Shown here in pieces: positions 54,768-64,000 of a stretch of 64,000 bases of DNA. This stretch comes from Burkholderia puraquae. Its GTDB lineage: Bacteria > Pseudomonadota > Gammaproteobacteria > Burkholderiales > Burkholderiaceae. A model generated the notes under the pieces. It made no database searches. It saw only the letters and a list, made by a program, of their open reading frames with translations, and was not told the origin of the DNA. The stretch's first letter is position 1, and every line of letters begins with the position of its first letter. The position numbers and the translations under genes are program-made. The stretch lies in NCBI RefSeq assembly GCF_002099195.1, contig NZ_NBYX01000002.1, forward strand, positions 411,206 to 475,205. Reading direction: 5' to 3'.

Positions 54768-57700
54768 TCACTTCATCGCAGATATGTCAGAAAACGTGTC
54801 GGCCGGCTGTTGCGACTCGCCAGTCGCGCGTCGAATGAGGATCTCTTTCGCGTCGTGCCGATACCGCTCGAACTCACGCGCGAACGCCGCGGCGTCTCCT
54901 GCCAGCGCGAGCGCTTCCATCGATGCGCAAAGCCCGGAAATCTCATGCTCGCCAATCATCGCGAACGCACCGCGCATGCTGTGGATCTCCGTGCGGGCAG
55001 CCTTCAAGTCACCATCCTGGAGCGCCCGTGCGATTGCGCCATTCGACCGGTACGCGGTGTCGGAAAGCACCTTGTGCAGATCATGAGGCAGCGGCCCATG
55101 CCGGCGCGATGGCGGTGGAGAATGCGGCGCCTGCGACGGACCCGTGTGCTTCACGATCGCCAGTTCAAGCGACTTCAGCGACGTCGGCTTCGCGACGATT
55201 TCGTCGATCCCCGCTTCCCGCGCGAGACGCAGTTCATCCGGCTCGGCATGCGCGGTCACCGCGAGAATCGGCCGCGCGCGGCCCCGTTCGCGCAGCACGC
55301 GCGCGAACGCATAACCATCGAGCCCCGGCATGTTGAGATCGGTCATCACGAGCGCGTAGTCGTGCCGATCGACCAGGTCGAGTGCTTCCGAAACGCTCGA
55401 CGCGACATCGGCCGGATAGCCTAGAACGTCGAGCTGGTCGTGGATCAGCGAACGGTTCACCGGGTTGTCGTCGACGAACAGCACGCGGGCGTTCTGCGCG
55501 TCGGCCCCCGCGCCGTCCCGCGCGGCACCCGGGCGATGATCGAGCGGCAGCGGCAGCGTGACGACGAACGTCGAGCCGACGCCCGGCACGCTGTCGACAG
55601 CAATGTTGCCGCCCATCGATTCGACGAGCTTGTGGCTCAGCGCCAGCCCGATGCCGGTGCCGCCGAAACGTCGGGCGATCGACTTGTCGGCCTGCGCGAA
55701 CGGCTCGAAGATGTGCGCGAGCTGATCGGCCGTCATCCCGATCCCGGAATCGCTGACGCGGATCGTCACGGGCGTTGCATCGACTGCCGACGCCGACACG
55801 GACAGCGCCACCGTGCCGCGATCGGTGAACTTGATCGCATTGCTGACCAGGTTCACGACGATCTGCCGCACGCGCATCGGATCGCCGACATACGCATGCG
55901 CGACGGCCGTATCGATCTCCACGCGCAGCGCGACGCCCTTCGCGGCGGCCATCGGCTCGAACAGGTCGGCGAGGTCGCGCATCAGTTCGTCGATGCGGAA
56001 GCTGGTGGCTTCGAGCGTCATCCGGTCGGCCTCGATCTTCGTCATGTCGAGCACGTTGTTCAGCATGTCGAGCAGCATCCGCGCGGCCGACGTGACCGCG
56101 TGCAGGCGCCGCTTCTGCCGGCTCGGGTCGGGCGCCTTGTCGAGCAATTCGAGGTTGCCGAGCATCGCGTTCAGCGGCGTGCGAATCTCGTGCGTGATCG
56201 TGGCGAGGAAGGTCGACTTCGCACGGTTCGCGCTGCCGAGCGCGCGCTCGGCGTCGGCGCGCGTCGTGATGTCGGAGAAGCTGCACAGCAGCGTGTCGCG
56301 CCCCTTGTAGCGCGCGCGGACGAAGTTGACGAGCAGGTCGCGCATGCGGCCGTCTTTCAGCGCGACCGGCAGTTCGACGTCGAGCTGCACGGGGTCGCCG
56401 TCCTGGCGCTCCCGGTAGCGTGCGAGCAGGCGTTCATGCAGCGGCGGCGTGCCGGCCTCTTTCTCGTACAGCTCCATCATCCGGTTGCGCAGCAGCACCT
56501 GGCGCGAGCCGAGTGAAATCAGGCCGATGCCGAACGGCGCGGTCGCGATGATCGCGCGGCTCATCTGCTCGCTTTCGAACACGCGGCGCGAGCGGCGGAA
56601 CACCGGCGCGAACAGCTTCAGGTCGAACATGATCACGAGCGCCCACAGCACGGCGAGCATCAGCGCGGTCGTGCCGAACTCACGCAGCATCGCCGGCCAG
56701 ATCGCGTGCGCGATCATCCGCCACGAGTATGCATAGACGATCGCGAAGCCCGTATCCGAGATCCGGTCGCTGACCGTGAAGATGCCGTCCCGGTAGTTCG
56801 CGGTGAGCCGGTCGAAGCCGTGCCGCCAGTCGCCGCTGGCGAGCGCGTGACGCATCAGCGCGGCGCCGTCGGTCGACGCGTTGGTGCGATCCGCGCTCAG
56901 CAGGATGCGGCCGCTTTCGTCGACGAGCATCGCGACCGTGTCGTCCGGCGCGTGATCCATCCGGTCGGCGATCACATCCACGTCGAGGTCGCTGACGAAG
57001 GTCATGATGTGATCGGCGCCGCCGAACACCGGCTCGACGAGCCGGAACACCGTCTTGCCCGTGAGCGGATCGACCGCGGGCGGCTGCCATGCAATGTGGC
57101 GCGTGCTGCGCCAGTGGCGTGCGACCGCCGGATTGCGCCAGTCGGCGACGTCGAAAGCGAGACGATCGATCAGCCCGTGCGTGTCGTGCACGCCCATGCG
57201 CGCGAGCAGGTCGGGGTAGGGCGTGTTCGGCGGCGGCGTGATGGCGATCACGCGATGGTCGGGGCTGTATGCATAGCCGGTGACCGGGCGTCCGGTCTGG
57301 CGCTCGGCGGCCGCGATCGAGATCGTCTGGCGTTCCATCAGTTGCACGTAGCGATCGAATTCGCCGTTGGCGGTGGCATCGGGCGTAGCCGCGACGAACA
57401 CTTCGGTGGCGCCGCGCATCGGCGACAGCAAGACATGTCCATCGCGCCGAAGCGTGTCGGACGATGCGCGCGCGTGCGGCGGATGGCCGTTCCACAGCAA
57501 TTCCGCATTGATCACCGCGCGCCGCATCGACGCCTGCTTCGCGTCGATTTCGAGCTGGACGAGCGCCTTGTGCGTCGTGAGCAGCTCGCGCCGTTTCGAG
57601 ATGTAGTCGCGCACCGAGCCGGTGAGCAGGATGCTCGCCGCAAACAGCATCACGAGCGACAGCAGCACGGCGCCGCCATACAGCGTGAAGCGCTGGTAGC

Positions 57701-57794
57701 GGTGCAGCAGGCCCAGGTCGCGCGGCTCGCCGCCGATCGAAGCGAACGGCGCGCTGGCATCCGCCTGGGACGCGAAGAGATGTCGGATGGGCAT
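54768..57794 (-). CDS. hybrid sensor histidine kinase with REC and HPt domains (RcsC/BvgS-like layout)
   Basis: The 1008-residue protein has a first membrane segment (residues 39-60), a periplasmic sensor of about 300 residues, and a second segment near 370-392. A PAS-like region follows. The kinase core has THEIRTPLNAMLGNLELLD (phosphorylated His), NLVSNAIKFTDRG, SDSGIGMTADQLAHIFEPF and RRFGGTGIGLALS. A receiver domain (VLFVDDNPVN, MTDLNMPGLDGYAF, KPTS) and a C-terminal HPt domain (IHSMRGAFAMIGE) complete a phosphorelay. It is divergent from the adhesin gene. A response regulator is expected just beyond the window. Confidence 0.94.
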   Translation of the reverse strand: MPIRHLFASQADASAPFASIGGEPRDLGLLHRYQRFTLYGGAVLLSLVMLFAASILLTGSVRDYISKRRELLTTHKALVQLEIDAKQASMRRAVINAELLWNGHPPHARASSDTLRRDGHVLLSPMRGATEVFVAATPDATANGEFDRYVQLMERQTISIAAAERQTGRPVTGYAYSPDHRVIAITPPPNTPYPDLLARMGVHDTHGLIDRLAFDVADWRNPAVARHWRSTRHIAWQPPAVDPLTGKTVFRLVEPVFGGADHIMTFVSDLDVDVIADRMDHAPDDTVAMLVDESGRILLSADRTNASTDGAALMRHALASGDWRHGFDRLTANYRDGIFTVSDRISDTGFAIVYAYSWRMIAHAIWPAMLREFGTTALMLAVLWALVIMFDLKLFAPVFRRSRRVFESEQMSRAIIATAPFGIGLISLGSRQVLLRNRMMELYEKEAGTPPLHERLLARYRERQDGDPVQLDVELPVALKDGRMRDLLVNFVRARYKGRDTLLCSFSDITTRADAERALGSANRAKSTFLATITHEIRTPLNAMLGNLELLDKAPDPSRQKRRLHAVTSAARMLLDMLNNVLDMTKIEADRMTLEATSFRIDELMRDLADLFEPMAAAKGVALRVEIDTAVAHAYVGDPMRVRQIVVNLVSNAIKFTDRGTVALSVSASAVDATPVTIRVSDSGIGMTADQLAHIFEPFAQADKSIARRFGGTGIGLALSHKLVESMGGNIAVDSVPGVGSTFVVTLPLPLDHRPGAARDGAGADAQNARVLFVDDNPVNRSLIHDQLDVLGYPADVASSVSEALDLVDRHDYALVMTDLNMPGLDGYAFARVLRERGRARPILAVTAHAEPDELRLAREAGIDEIVAKPTSLKSLELAIVKHTGPSQAPHSPPPSRRHGPLPHDLHKVLSDTAYRSNGAIARALQDGDLKAARTEIHSMRGAFAMIGEHEISGLCASMEALALAGDAAAFAREFERYRHDAKEILIRRATGESQQPADTFSDISAMK

Positions 57795-58001
57795 GGAGCG
57801 AATACCGTGAATCGATGCGCAAATCAGGAGCCGCGAACGGTTCGCGCGGCGCAGGCCGCGCGCAAGCCGGGACGTGGGGCGATATCCGTAAGCCGTGTGG
57901 TGAGGCAGGCGATTGCACTGCCGGCTCGGGGGACGAGCGAATTATCGGGATAGTGGGGTCGCCCGTATGTAGGGCAACCCGAAACAGTCGAGGGCAATGA
58001 C

Positions 58002-58046
58002 TAAGACCAGTCCTATTTGTTCGAGCACTTGCGCGATGCGTATATA
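58002..58046 (+). promoter_or_regulatory. Rcs-box-like site and promoter of the trimeric adhesin
   Basis: TAAGACCAGTCCTA (58002-58015) has one mismatch to TAGGACnnGTCCTA. One base later comes TTGTTC (58017-58022), then after 18 bp TATATA (58041-58046). The layout matches that upstream of the TPR and M23 genes. Confidence 0.5.
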
Positions 58047-58146
58047 AATCCCGCCGCGCGCGCATGTCAAATCAAATCGAAAATCGATCAAGAGAACGTA
58101 GCATTCGCGGCGGTTTGGCACAGGCGATTGTCAAGCAACGTCAGGA

Positions 58147-58160
58147 TAGGACGGGTCCTA
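58147..58160. promoter_or_regulatory. perfect Rcs-box-like palindrome
   Basis: TAGGACGGGTCCTA is an exact match to the 14-bp consensus in the window. It lies between the adhesin promoter and start codon and 353 bp upstream of the kinase start. No good promoter abuts it, so it might act as a second or repressing site. Confidence 0.6.
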
Positions 58161-58274
58161 CAAAATAAGTCATCACACGTCCGGCCGTCTGATTAACCAA
58201 ATGACAGGCGATCAATACATTGGCATCTGTGGACGAGGTACGTCCTTTCTTCTCCTTCTACAGAGGCTATCAAC

Positions 58275-61200
58275 GTGAACAAGACTTATCGAACCGTCTG
58301 GAACGCGACGACGGGCACATGGGCGGCAGCGCCCGAGACGGCGCGGATGCGCACGAAATCGAAAGCGAACTCGACGATGAAGTCGTCGGTGACGGCAGCG
58401 GTCGCGGTGATGGCCGGGGTCGGCGGCGGGACGATGTCGGTCGATGCGATGGCGCAGGCTGCGAACGGCGGCGGGTCGTTGACGCTTTGTGCACCTGGAA
58501 CCGGCGCGACCGGAACGACGTTCGGCGGCGGCAATATCGCCGGCACTCGGACTACCGCGGCATGCGGCGGCGCGATCCAGAACTTCAGGCTCAGCGAAGG
58601 CCACGAGAGGTCGTTCCAGCTGTACAACAACAGTAACGTCAATGGCGGGGGTGTTGGTCAGGCAAGCGCCGCGACCGAGGCGGGCATCAGCGGCACCGTC
58701 GATGGGCATCTTTTCCTGCTCGGCGGATCCGGCGTGCACCTCAGGGGCCCGGTGGATTTCGACAGCAACGCCAGCATGACGAACCACCGCATCACGAACC
58801 TGGCGAACGGTACGGCCGGGACGGATGCCGTTAACCTGAATCAGTTGAATGCGGCGGTTGCGACGGCGGGCAACCCGTACGTGGCTGTCAGTACGGGTAA
58901 TTACGCGGCGGCGACGGCCGCCGTGGCGACTGCGGGCAACAGCGCGACCGCGGTGGGCGGGAATGCACGCGCGACCGGTGTTTCGGCGGTGGCAGTCGGT
59001 GGCAATACGGTAGCGAGCAACCAGAACGCGACCGCCATCGGCACGCTGTCGCGAGCGACCGGATCGGAAAGTGTCGCGGTCGGCACGAGTGCAAATGCGG
59101 CGGGGGTCAATGCGTCCGCGTTGGGGCAAGCGGCGGCTGCGAGCGCCAGCCGGGCCACTGCAGCTGGCTCGGGTTCGGCTGCCACCGGCGACGGCGCAAC
59201 TGCGCTCGGGTATACGGCTAGCGCTGTCGGCGCCAATGCCATCGCGGTCGGCCGTGGTGCGAGCACCAGTGGTACTTACGGCACGGCGATCGGTTATCAG
59301 GCGCAAGGCGCCACGAACGCGGTCGGGATGGGTGTGCTCGCGAATGCAAGCGGCGGGTCGAGCACCGCACTGGGGGAGCGCGCGAGCTCGGCCGGAGCGA
59401 GTGCGGTTGCCATCGGTAGCCTGGCTCAGGCGAACAATGCAAATGCTGTGGCGCTGGGCGCGGGTTCGGCAACGGATCGGGACAACTCGGTTTCCGTGGG
59501 TTCGTCCGCGCGACAGCGGCAGCTCACGAACCTGGCCGCGGGTACGCAGAACACCGATGCCGTGAACGTCGGGCAGATGAACACTGCTCTCACGACGAAA
59601 GTCGACAATACCTATTTCAAAGTCAACAGCACGGCCGCGGGCTCTGTTGTCACTTCGGCGAATTCGATTGCGATCGGCCCTGGCGCGTCCGCGACTCCCG
59701 CCGGGGCAGTCGGATCCAACTCGATCGCAATCGGTAATGGCGCGGCAGCTGGCGGCACCGACTCGATCATGATCGGGACGAATGCCACGCACTCGGGGTC
59801 GGGCGCGACCGTGGTGGGCGCAAATGCCAATGCCATGGGTGGCGGCTTTGCCGTTGCGCTGGGGTTGAATAGCTCGGCTGCCGCACTCGGTTCGATGGCG
59901 TTGGGAGCGAATACGACCGCGGGCGGCCGGTATTCGGTTGCATTGGGCAGAGATAGCGTTGCTGACGCGGCAAATACTGTCTCCGTCGGTTCTTCGACGT
60001 TGCAGCGGCGCATCACGAACATGGCTGCTGGTACGGGTGCGACCGACGCGGTCAACGTGAGCCAACTGACGGGCGTGACGAATGCCCTCGGCGGCAACGC
60101 ACGCGTGGGTGCGGACGGCAGCATCGTGCAGCCGACATACAACGTGGCAGGCACCGATTACCACAACGTGGGCGATGCGCTCGACGCACTTGCTGCGAAT
60201 GGCGGCGCCGATCCGAATGCGGTGAAGTACGACGACGCAACGAAGGGCACCGTGACGCTGGGCGGCGCGGGCGCAACGACGCCTGTCGCGCTGAAGAACG
60301 TCGCGGATGCCAAGGACGATCACGATGCGCTGAACCTCGGGCAGCTCAAGAACGCCGGTCTGGTCGGCGACGACGGGTCGGGCAACCTGACGTCGCTCGC
60401 CGTGACGTATGACGACGCGACGAAGAATGCCGTCACGCTGGGTAACTCCGGTGCGCCGGTGGCGATCCACAACGTGGCCGACGGCGTGCTGTCGGCGAGC
60501 AGCACGGATGCCGTGAACGGCTCGCAGTTGTTCGCGACGAACCAGAGCATCGGCGATCTGAAGGACTCGCTGCGCGATGGCGGCGTGATCGATCCGGTGA
60601 CGGGCGAATCGCTGGCTGTCGTGTATGACGGTGCCGCGAAGGACAAGGTCACGCTGGCGGGCGCGGACGGCACGACACTGTCGAACGTGAAGGCCGGTGT
60701 CGACGACACGGACGCGGTGAACGTGAGCCAGCTGAAGGACTCGGGCCTGATCGGCGACGACGGCAAGTCGATTGCCGCGGTGACGTACGACCGTAATGCG
60801 GACGGCACGCCGAACTACGGCGCGGTGACGCTGGGTAACGGCGCAGGTCCGACCCAACTGAAGAATGTTGCGGACGCGACGGACGATCACGATGCATTGA
60901 ACCTCGGCCAGCTGAAGAACGCGGGCCTGGTGGGCGACGACGGCGCTGGCAATCTGACGTCGGCAGCGGTCACGTACGACCGGAACGCGGATGGCACGAT
61001 CAACCGCGACAAGGTCACGCTGGCAGGCACGGATGGCACGACGCTCGCGAACGTGAAGGCCGGTGTGGCCGACATGGACGCGGTCAACGTCGGCCAGATG
61101 AACGATGCGCTTGCGACGAAGGCGGACGACACGCTGATCAAGGTCCGGAGCAACGACGGCACGCCGCCGCCTGCGACGGCAGCCTCCGAACGCGCGATTG

Positions 61201-64000
61201 CGATCGGTGGCGGTGCATACGCGGATAGCCGCATCGCCGCCGGCGGTGGGTTGAGCGACGGCGCGGTGGCAATCGGCGAGGGCGCAACGGCTACCGGCGG
61301 TTTTGCCACGGCCGTGGGCGCGGGCGCCTATGCCGGCTATCTGGGCTCGGCATTCGGCGACGCGGCCAGCGCGTCGGGGACGTCGTCTTCCGCATTCGGT
61401 GAGGCGGCGAACGCAACGGGCGACGCGGCGACCGCCATCGGTGCGCGGGCCTCCGCCGGCGGTGCGAGCGCGATCGCGCTTGGCGCCGCGGCAAACGCGC
61501 AAGGCAAGGACAGCTCGGCGCTTGGAGCGGGCGCACGTGCGCAAGGCGAATCGACGGTTGCGCTCGGCGCGGATTCGGTTGCGGATCGCGACAACACCGT
61601 GTCGGTCGGCTCGGCTACGCAACAACGCCAGATCGTCAACGTTGCGGCCGGCACGCAGGATACCGACGCGGTCAACGTCGGTCAGCTGAAGGATTCGGGC
61701 CTGATCGGCGACGACGGCAAGGCGATTGCGGCGGTCACGTATGACCGCAACGCGGACGGCACGCCGAACTACGGCGCGGTGACGCTGGGCAACGGCGCAG
61801 GCCCCACGCAGCTGAAGAACGTCGCGGATGCGACGGACGACCACGATGCGCTGAACCTCGGCCAGTTGAAGAACGCCGGCCTGGTGGGCGAAGGCGATGA
61901 CGGCAAGCTGACGTCGCTCGCCGTGACGTATGACGATGCGACGAAGCAGGCCGTCACGCTGGGTAACGCCGGTACGCCGGTGGCGCTCCACAACGTGGCC
62001 GCGGGCGCACTGTCGGAAACGAGCACGGACGCGGTGAACGGTTCGCAGCTGTTCGCGACGAATACGCGTGTCGGTAACCTCGAAGACTCGCTGAAAGATG
62101 GCGGCGTGATCGATCCGGTCACGGGTGAATCGCTGGCCGTGGTGTACGACGGCACCGTAAAGGACAAGGTCACGCTGGCAGGCGCTGACGGCACGACGCT
62201 GTCGAACGTGAAGGCCGGCGTTGCCGACATGGACGCCGTGAACGTATCGCAGCTGAAGGATTCGGGCCTGATCGGCGACGATGGCAAGGCGATTGCCGCG
62301 GTCACGTACGACCGCAACGCGGACGGCACGCCGAACTACGGCACGGTGACGCTGGGCAACGGCGCAGGCCCGACGCAAATCAAGAACGTCGCGGCGGGTG
62401 TCGACGGCACGGACGCGGTCAACGTCAATCAGATGAACACGGGCCTGTCGGATCTCGAAGAGCGGGTAAAGACCGCCGATCTGCGCTTCGTCAAGGTCAA
62501 CGCCGACCCGGTGACGGGCACGCCCGCGCTCGCAACGGGCGCGCTGGCGGTCGCCATCGGTTCCGGTGCGCAGGCCGCGGGTGCGAACGCGCTGGCGCTG
62601 GGCAGCGGCGCACGCGTGTCCGGCGCCGGCTCGGTCGCGATCGGCTACAACTCGGTCGCGAACCAGAACAACGTCGTGTCGGTCGGCAGCGTCGGCAACG
62701 AGCGCCGGATCGTCAACGTCGCGGACGGCGATGTCGGGTTCGAAAGCACGGACGCGGTCAACGGCGGACAGCTGTACGCAGCGCTTAACGACCTGTCGAC
62801 GTCGGTGAACTCGAAGACGCAGCAGGCGATCGACAGCTTCTCGTCGGCCATCGACGAGAAGACCAAGAGCGCGCTCAACGAGATGAATTCGCGCGCGTCG
62901 CTGATGGACGTCACCGATCCGCTGGTCGCGATCGAAGGCGTGCGCGGCGACAACCTGGCTTCGCTGAACGGCGCGGATCCGAGCACGGCGACGGCGGCGG
63001 CGATCGGTTCGTCGACGGTCGCGAGCGGCGCGAATGCAGTGGCGGTCGGTCTGCAGAGCGGTGCGCTTGCCGACAACTCGGTGGCGATCGGCAGCTTTGC
63101 GCAGACGGGCGCCGGCCAGCCGTACTCGGTCGCGATGGGTTCGAACGTGCAGACGAACGGCACGCAGGCCGTGGCGATGGGCGCGAACGCGCAGGCCAAC
63201 GCGGACTACGCGACGGCGATCGGCAACAACGACGTCCAGGCGATCGGCACGGGCTCGGTTGCGGTCGGTAGCGGTGCAAACGTGCGCGCGGGTGCGACGA
63301 ACTCGATCGCAATGGGCACCGGCGCGAACGTCGCACGTAACGTCGAGGGCGCGATGGCGCTCGGCTCCGGCGCGACGGCCACGACGAACGGCGGCATCGC
63401 GCTCGGCGACAACTCGCTCGCGAACCGTGCGAACGCGCTGTCGATCGGCCGTGCTGGCGCGGAACGCCAGATCGTCAACGTGGCAGCCGGCACGCAAACG
63501 ACGGACGCGGTCAACGTGGGCCAGCTGACGGGCGTGACGAACGCGCTCGGCGGCGGTGCGGGCGTGGGCGCGGACGGCAGCGTCACGCAGCCGACGTACA
63601 GCGTGGGCGGAAAGGACTACAACAACGTGGGCGACGCGCTCGACGCGATCGCCGCGAGCGGTGGCGATCCGGACGCGGTGAAGTACGACGACGGCACGCA
63701 TCAGGCGATCACGCTGGGCAATGCCGGTACGCCGGTGGCGATCCACAACGTGGCGGCGGGCGAACTGTCGGCGACGAGCACGGATGCGGTGAACGGCTCG
63801 CAGTTGTTCGCGACGAACCAGAGCATCGGCGATCTGAAGGACTCGCTGCGCGATGGCGGCGTGATCGATCCGGTGACGGGCGAATCGCTGGCCGTGGTGT
63901 ACGACGGTGCCGCGAAGGACACCGTGACGCTGGCCGGCGCGGACGGCACGACGCTCGCGAACGTGAAGGCGGGTGTGGCGGACATGGACGCGGTGAACGT
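58275..64000 (+). CDS. trimeric autotransporter adhesin (YadA/Hia type), 3' end outside window
   Basis: A GTG at 58275 with AGAGG upstream starts an extended signal peptide region (MNKTYRTVWNATTGTWAAAP), followed by a hydrophobic core ending VDAMAQA near residue 62. At least 1908 codons are open to the window edge. The passenger shows many YadA-head heptad-like units (AVAIG, SIAIG, SVAMG with GA and NA), neck-type segments (NVGQLTGVTNALGG, NVSQLKDSGLIGDDG), and VTYDRNADGTPNYGAVTLGN modules. A coiled-coil stretch (residues 1500-1560, SKTQQAIDSFSSAIDEKTKS) separates two head blocks. The anchor domain is expected downstream. Such adhesins bind host matrix and mediate aggregation. Confidence 0.96.
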   Translation, partial: MNKTYRTVWNATTGTWAAAPETARMRTKSKANSTMKSSVTAAVAVMAGVGGGTMSVDAMAQAANGGGSLTLCAPGTGATGTTFGGGNIAGTRTTAACGGAIQNFRLSEGHERSFQLYNNSNVNGGGVGQASAATEAGISGTVDGHLFLLGGSGVHLRGPVDFDSNASMTNHRITNLANGTAGTDAVNLNQLNAAVATAGNPYVAVSTGNYAAATAAVATAGNSATAVGGNARATGVSAVAVGGNTVASNQNATAIGTLSRATGSESVAVGTSANAAGVNASALGQAAAASASRATAAGSGSAATGDGATALGYTASAVGANAIAVGRGASTSGTYGTAIGYQAQGATNAVGMGVLANASGGSSTALGERASSAGASAVAIGSLAQANNANAVALGAGSATDRDNSVSVGSSARQRQLTNLAAGTQNTDAVNVGQMNTALTTKVDNTYFKVNSTAAGSVVTSANSIAIGPGASATPAGAVGSNSIAIGNGAAAGGTDSIMIGTNATHSGSGATVVGANANAMGGGFAVALGLNSSAAALGSMALGANTTAGGRYSVALGRDSVADAANTVSVGSSTLQRRITNMAAGTGATDAVNVSQLTGVTNALGGNARVGADGSIVQPTYNVAGTDYHNVGDALDALAANGGADPNAVKYDDATKGTVTLGGAGATTPVALKNVADAKDDHDALNLGQLKNAGLVGDDGSGNLTSLAVTYDDATKNAVTLGNSGAPVAIHNVADGVLSASSTDAVNGSQLFATNQSIGDLKDSLRDGGVIDPVTGESLAVVYDGAAKDKVTLAGADGTTLSNVKAGVDDTDAVNVSQLKDSGLIGDDGKSIAAVTYDRNADGTPNYGAVTLGNGAGPTQLKNVADATDDHDALNLGQLKNAGLVGDDGAGNLTSAAVTYDRNADGTINRDKVTLAGTDGTTLANVKAGVADMDAVNVGQMNDALATKADDTLIKVRSNDGTPPPATAASERAIAIGGGAYADSRIAAGGGLSDGAVAIGEGATATGGFATAVGAGAYAGYLGSAFGDAASASGTSSSAFGEAANATGDAATAIGARASAGGASAIALGAAANAQGKDSSALGAGARAQGESTVALGADSVADRDNTVSVGSATQQRQIVNVAAGTQDTDAVNVGQLKDSGLIGDDGKAIAAVTYDRNADGTPNYGAVTLGNGAGPTQLKNVADATDDHDALNLGQLKNAGLVGEGDDGKLTSLAVTYDDATKQAVTLGNAGTPVALHNVAAGALSETSTDAVNGSQLFATNTRVGNLEDSLKDGGVIDPVTGESLAVVYDGTVKDKVTLAGADGTTLSNVKAGVADMDAVNVSQLKDSGLIGDDGKAIAAVTYDRNADGTPNYGTVTLGNGAGPTQIKNVAAGVDGTDAVNVNQMNTGLSDLEERVKTADLRFVKVNADPVTGTPALATGALAVAIGSGAQAAGANALALGSGARVSGAGSVAIGYNSVANQNNVVSVGSVGNERRIVNVADGDVGFESTDAVNGGQLYAALNDLSTSVNSKTQQAIDSFSSAIDEKTKSALNEMNSRASLMDVTDPLVAIEGVRGDNLASLNGADPSTATAAAIGSSTVASGANAVAVGLQSGALADNSVAIGSFAQTGAGQPYSVAMGSNVQTNGTQAVAMGANAQANADYATAIGNNDVQAIGTGSVAVGSGANVRAGATNSIAMGTGANVARNVEGAMALGSGATATTNGGIALGDNSLANRANALSIGRAGAERQIVNVAAGTQTTDAVNVGQLTGVTNALGGGAGVGADGSVTQPTYSVGGKDYNNVGDALDAIAASGGDPDAVKYDDGTHQAITLGNAGTPVAIHNVAAGELSATSTDAVNGSQLFATNQSIGDLKDSLRDGGVIDPVTGESLAVVYDGAAKDTVTLAGADGTTLANVKAGVADMDAVN
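60501..60680 (+). repeat. in-frame repeat A copy 1 inside the adhesin
   Basis: About 180 bp nearly identical to 63777-63956, an in-frame distance of 3276 bp (1092 codons). It encodes STDAVNGSQLFATNQSIG and the following VIDPVTGESLAVVYDG module. Confidence 0.85.
60731..60940 (+). repeat. in-frame repeat B copy 1 inside the adhesin
   Basis: About 210 bp closely matching 61685-61894, an offset of 954 bp (318 codons); a third partial copy lies at about 62250-62395. It encodes KDSGLIGDDGKS, YDRNADGTPNYGAVTLGN and NVADATDDHDALNLGQL. Confidence 0.85.
61685..61894 (+). repeat. in-frame repeat B copy 2 inside the adhesin
   Basis: Near-identical to 60731-60940. The pair could recombine and delete or duplicate a 318-codon block without breaking the frame. 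Confidence 0.85.
63777..63956 (+). repeat. in-frame repeat A copy 2 inside the adhesin
   Basis: Near-identical to 60501-60680. Recombination between the two copies would remove 1092 codons, including the central coiled coil and second head block. Confidence 0.85.

Larger units (their letters stand above)
57795..58274. other. divergent control region between hybrid kinase and adhesin
   Basis: About 480 bp with two Rcs-box-like palindromes (58002-58015 and 58147-58160), a predicted plus-strand promoter and an AT-richer core. The adhesin leader would be about 220 nt from the predicted start near 58053. No gene in it. Confidence 0.6.

Noticed and set aside
58212..63746. Open frame of 1844 codons on the minus strand across the adhesin
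   Set aside because: It is antisense to a clear trimeric autotransporter. High GC and strong codon periodicity leave the opposite frame open, and the translated product is a low-complexity Arg/Asp/Val string without domains.

Overview
The window looks like a chromosome 2 segment of a Burkholderia cepacia complex member. Base composition is high-GC with strong third-position GC. The best anchors are three LecB-type lectin genes in the order bclA-bclC-bclB, which read almost like the B. cenocepacia proteins as I remember them. These are followed along the window by an exopolysaccharide locus and a hybrid-kinase/giant trimeric adhesin pair. I saw no rRNA, tRNA, CRISPR array, insertion sequence or prophage.

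Layout. 1-3.9 kb: the tail of an unknown gene, a small cluster around a second-type S21 ribosomal protein, an EAL phosphodiesterase and a candidate small RNA. 3.9-14.7 kb: metabolic and regulatory genes, including an AraC/sterol-desaturase divergent pair, an AlaX-like protein, a histidine acid phosphatase, and an ndh / LysR / HAD group that shares one operator-like sequence. 14.7-26.6 kb: BenE transporter, fatty acid desaturase, PhnD-like protein, DbpA helicase with a coupled zinc-ribbon protein, Mqo, Lrp regulator, a chimeric gene remnant, MscS channel and an M23 peptidase. 27-33.7 kb: a classical autotransporter, a Rob-like AraC regulator and the lectin genes. 34.7-36.4 kb: leuA.

37.8-49.1 kb: a Wzx/Wzy-type exopolysaccharide locus on the minus strand (WcaJ-like initiator, Wza, Wzb, Wzc, one GT4, a pyruvyltransferase, Wzx, Wzy). 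From wza to wzx each stop codon overlaps the next start as ATGA, and wzy overlaps wzx by 11 bp. A secreted glycosidase-like gene lies tail-to-tail with wzy. 49.7-64 kb: a TPR protein with a glycosyltransferase-like C-terminus, a periplasmic parvulin, a SymE/XRE toxin-antitoxin pair, a 1008-residue hybrid histidine kinase with REC and HPt domains, and the first 1908 codons of a trimeric autotransporter adhesin that runs off the window.

The most interesting signal joins these surface genes. A 14-bp palindrome, TAGGACnnGTCCTA, has the length and half-sites of an enterobacterial RcsB box. It occurs in the promoter regions of the M23 peptidase/MscS pair, the exopolysaccharide operon, the TPR-glycosyltransferase gene and the kinase/adhesin pair. 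A weaker copy precedes an orphan intrinsic terminator that may end a small RNA. At four places the box abuts or lies 1 nt from a plausible -35 element. This suggests an Rcs-like phosphorelay regulon for envelope and adhesion functions, with the hybrid kinase as its likely sensor. The idea is inference from sequence and needs testing.
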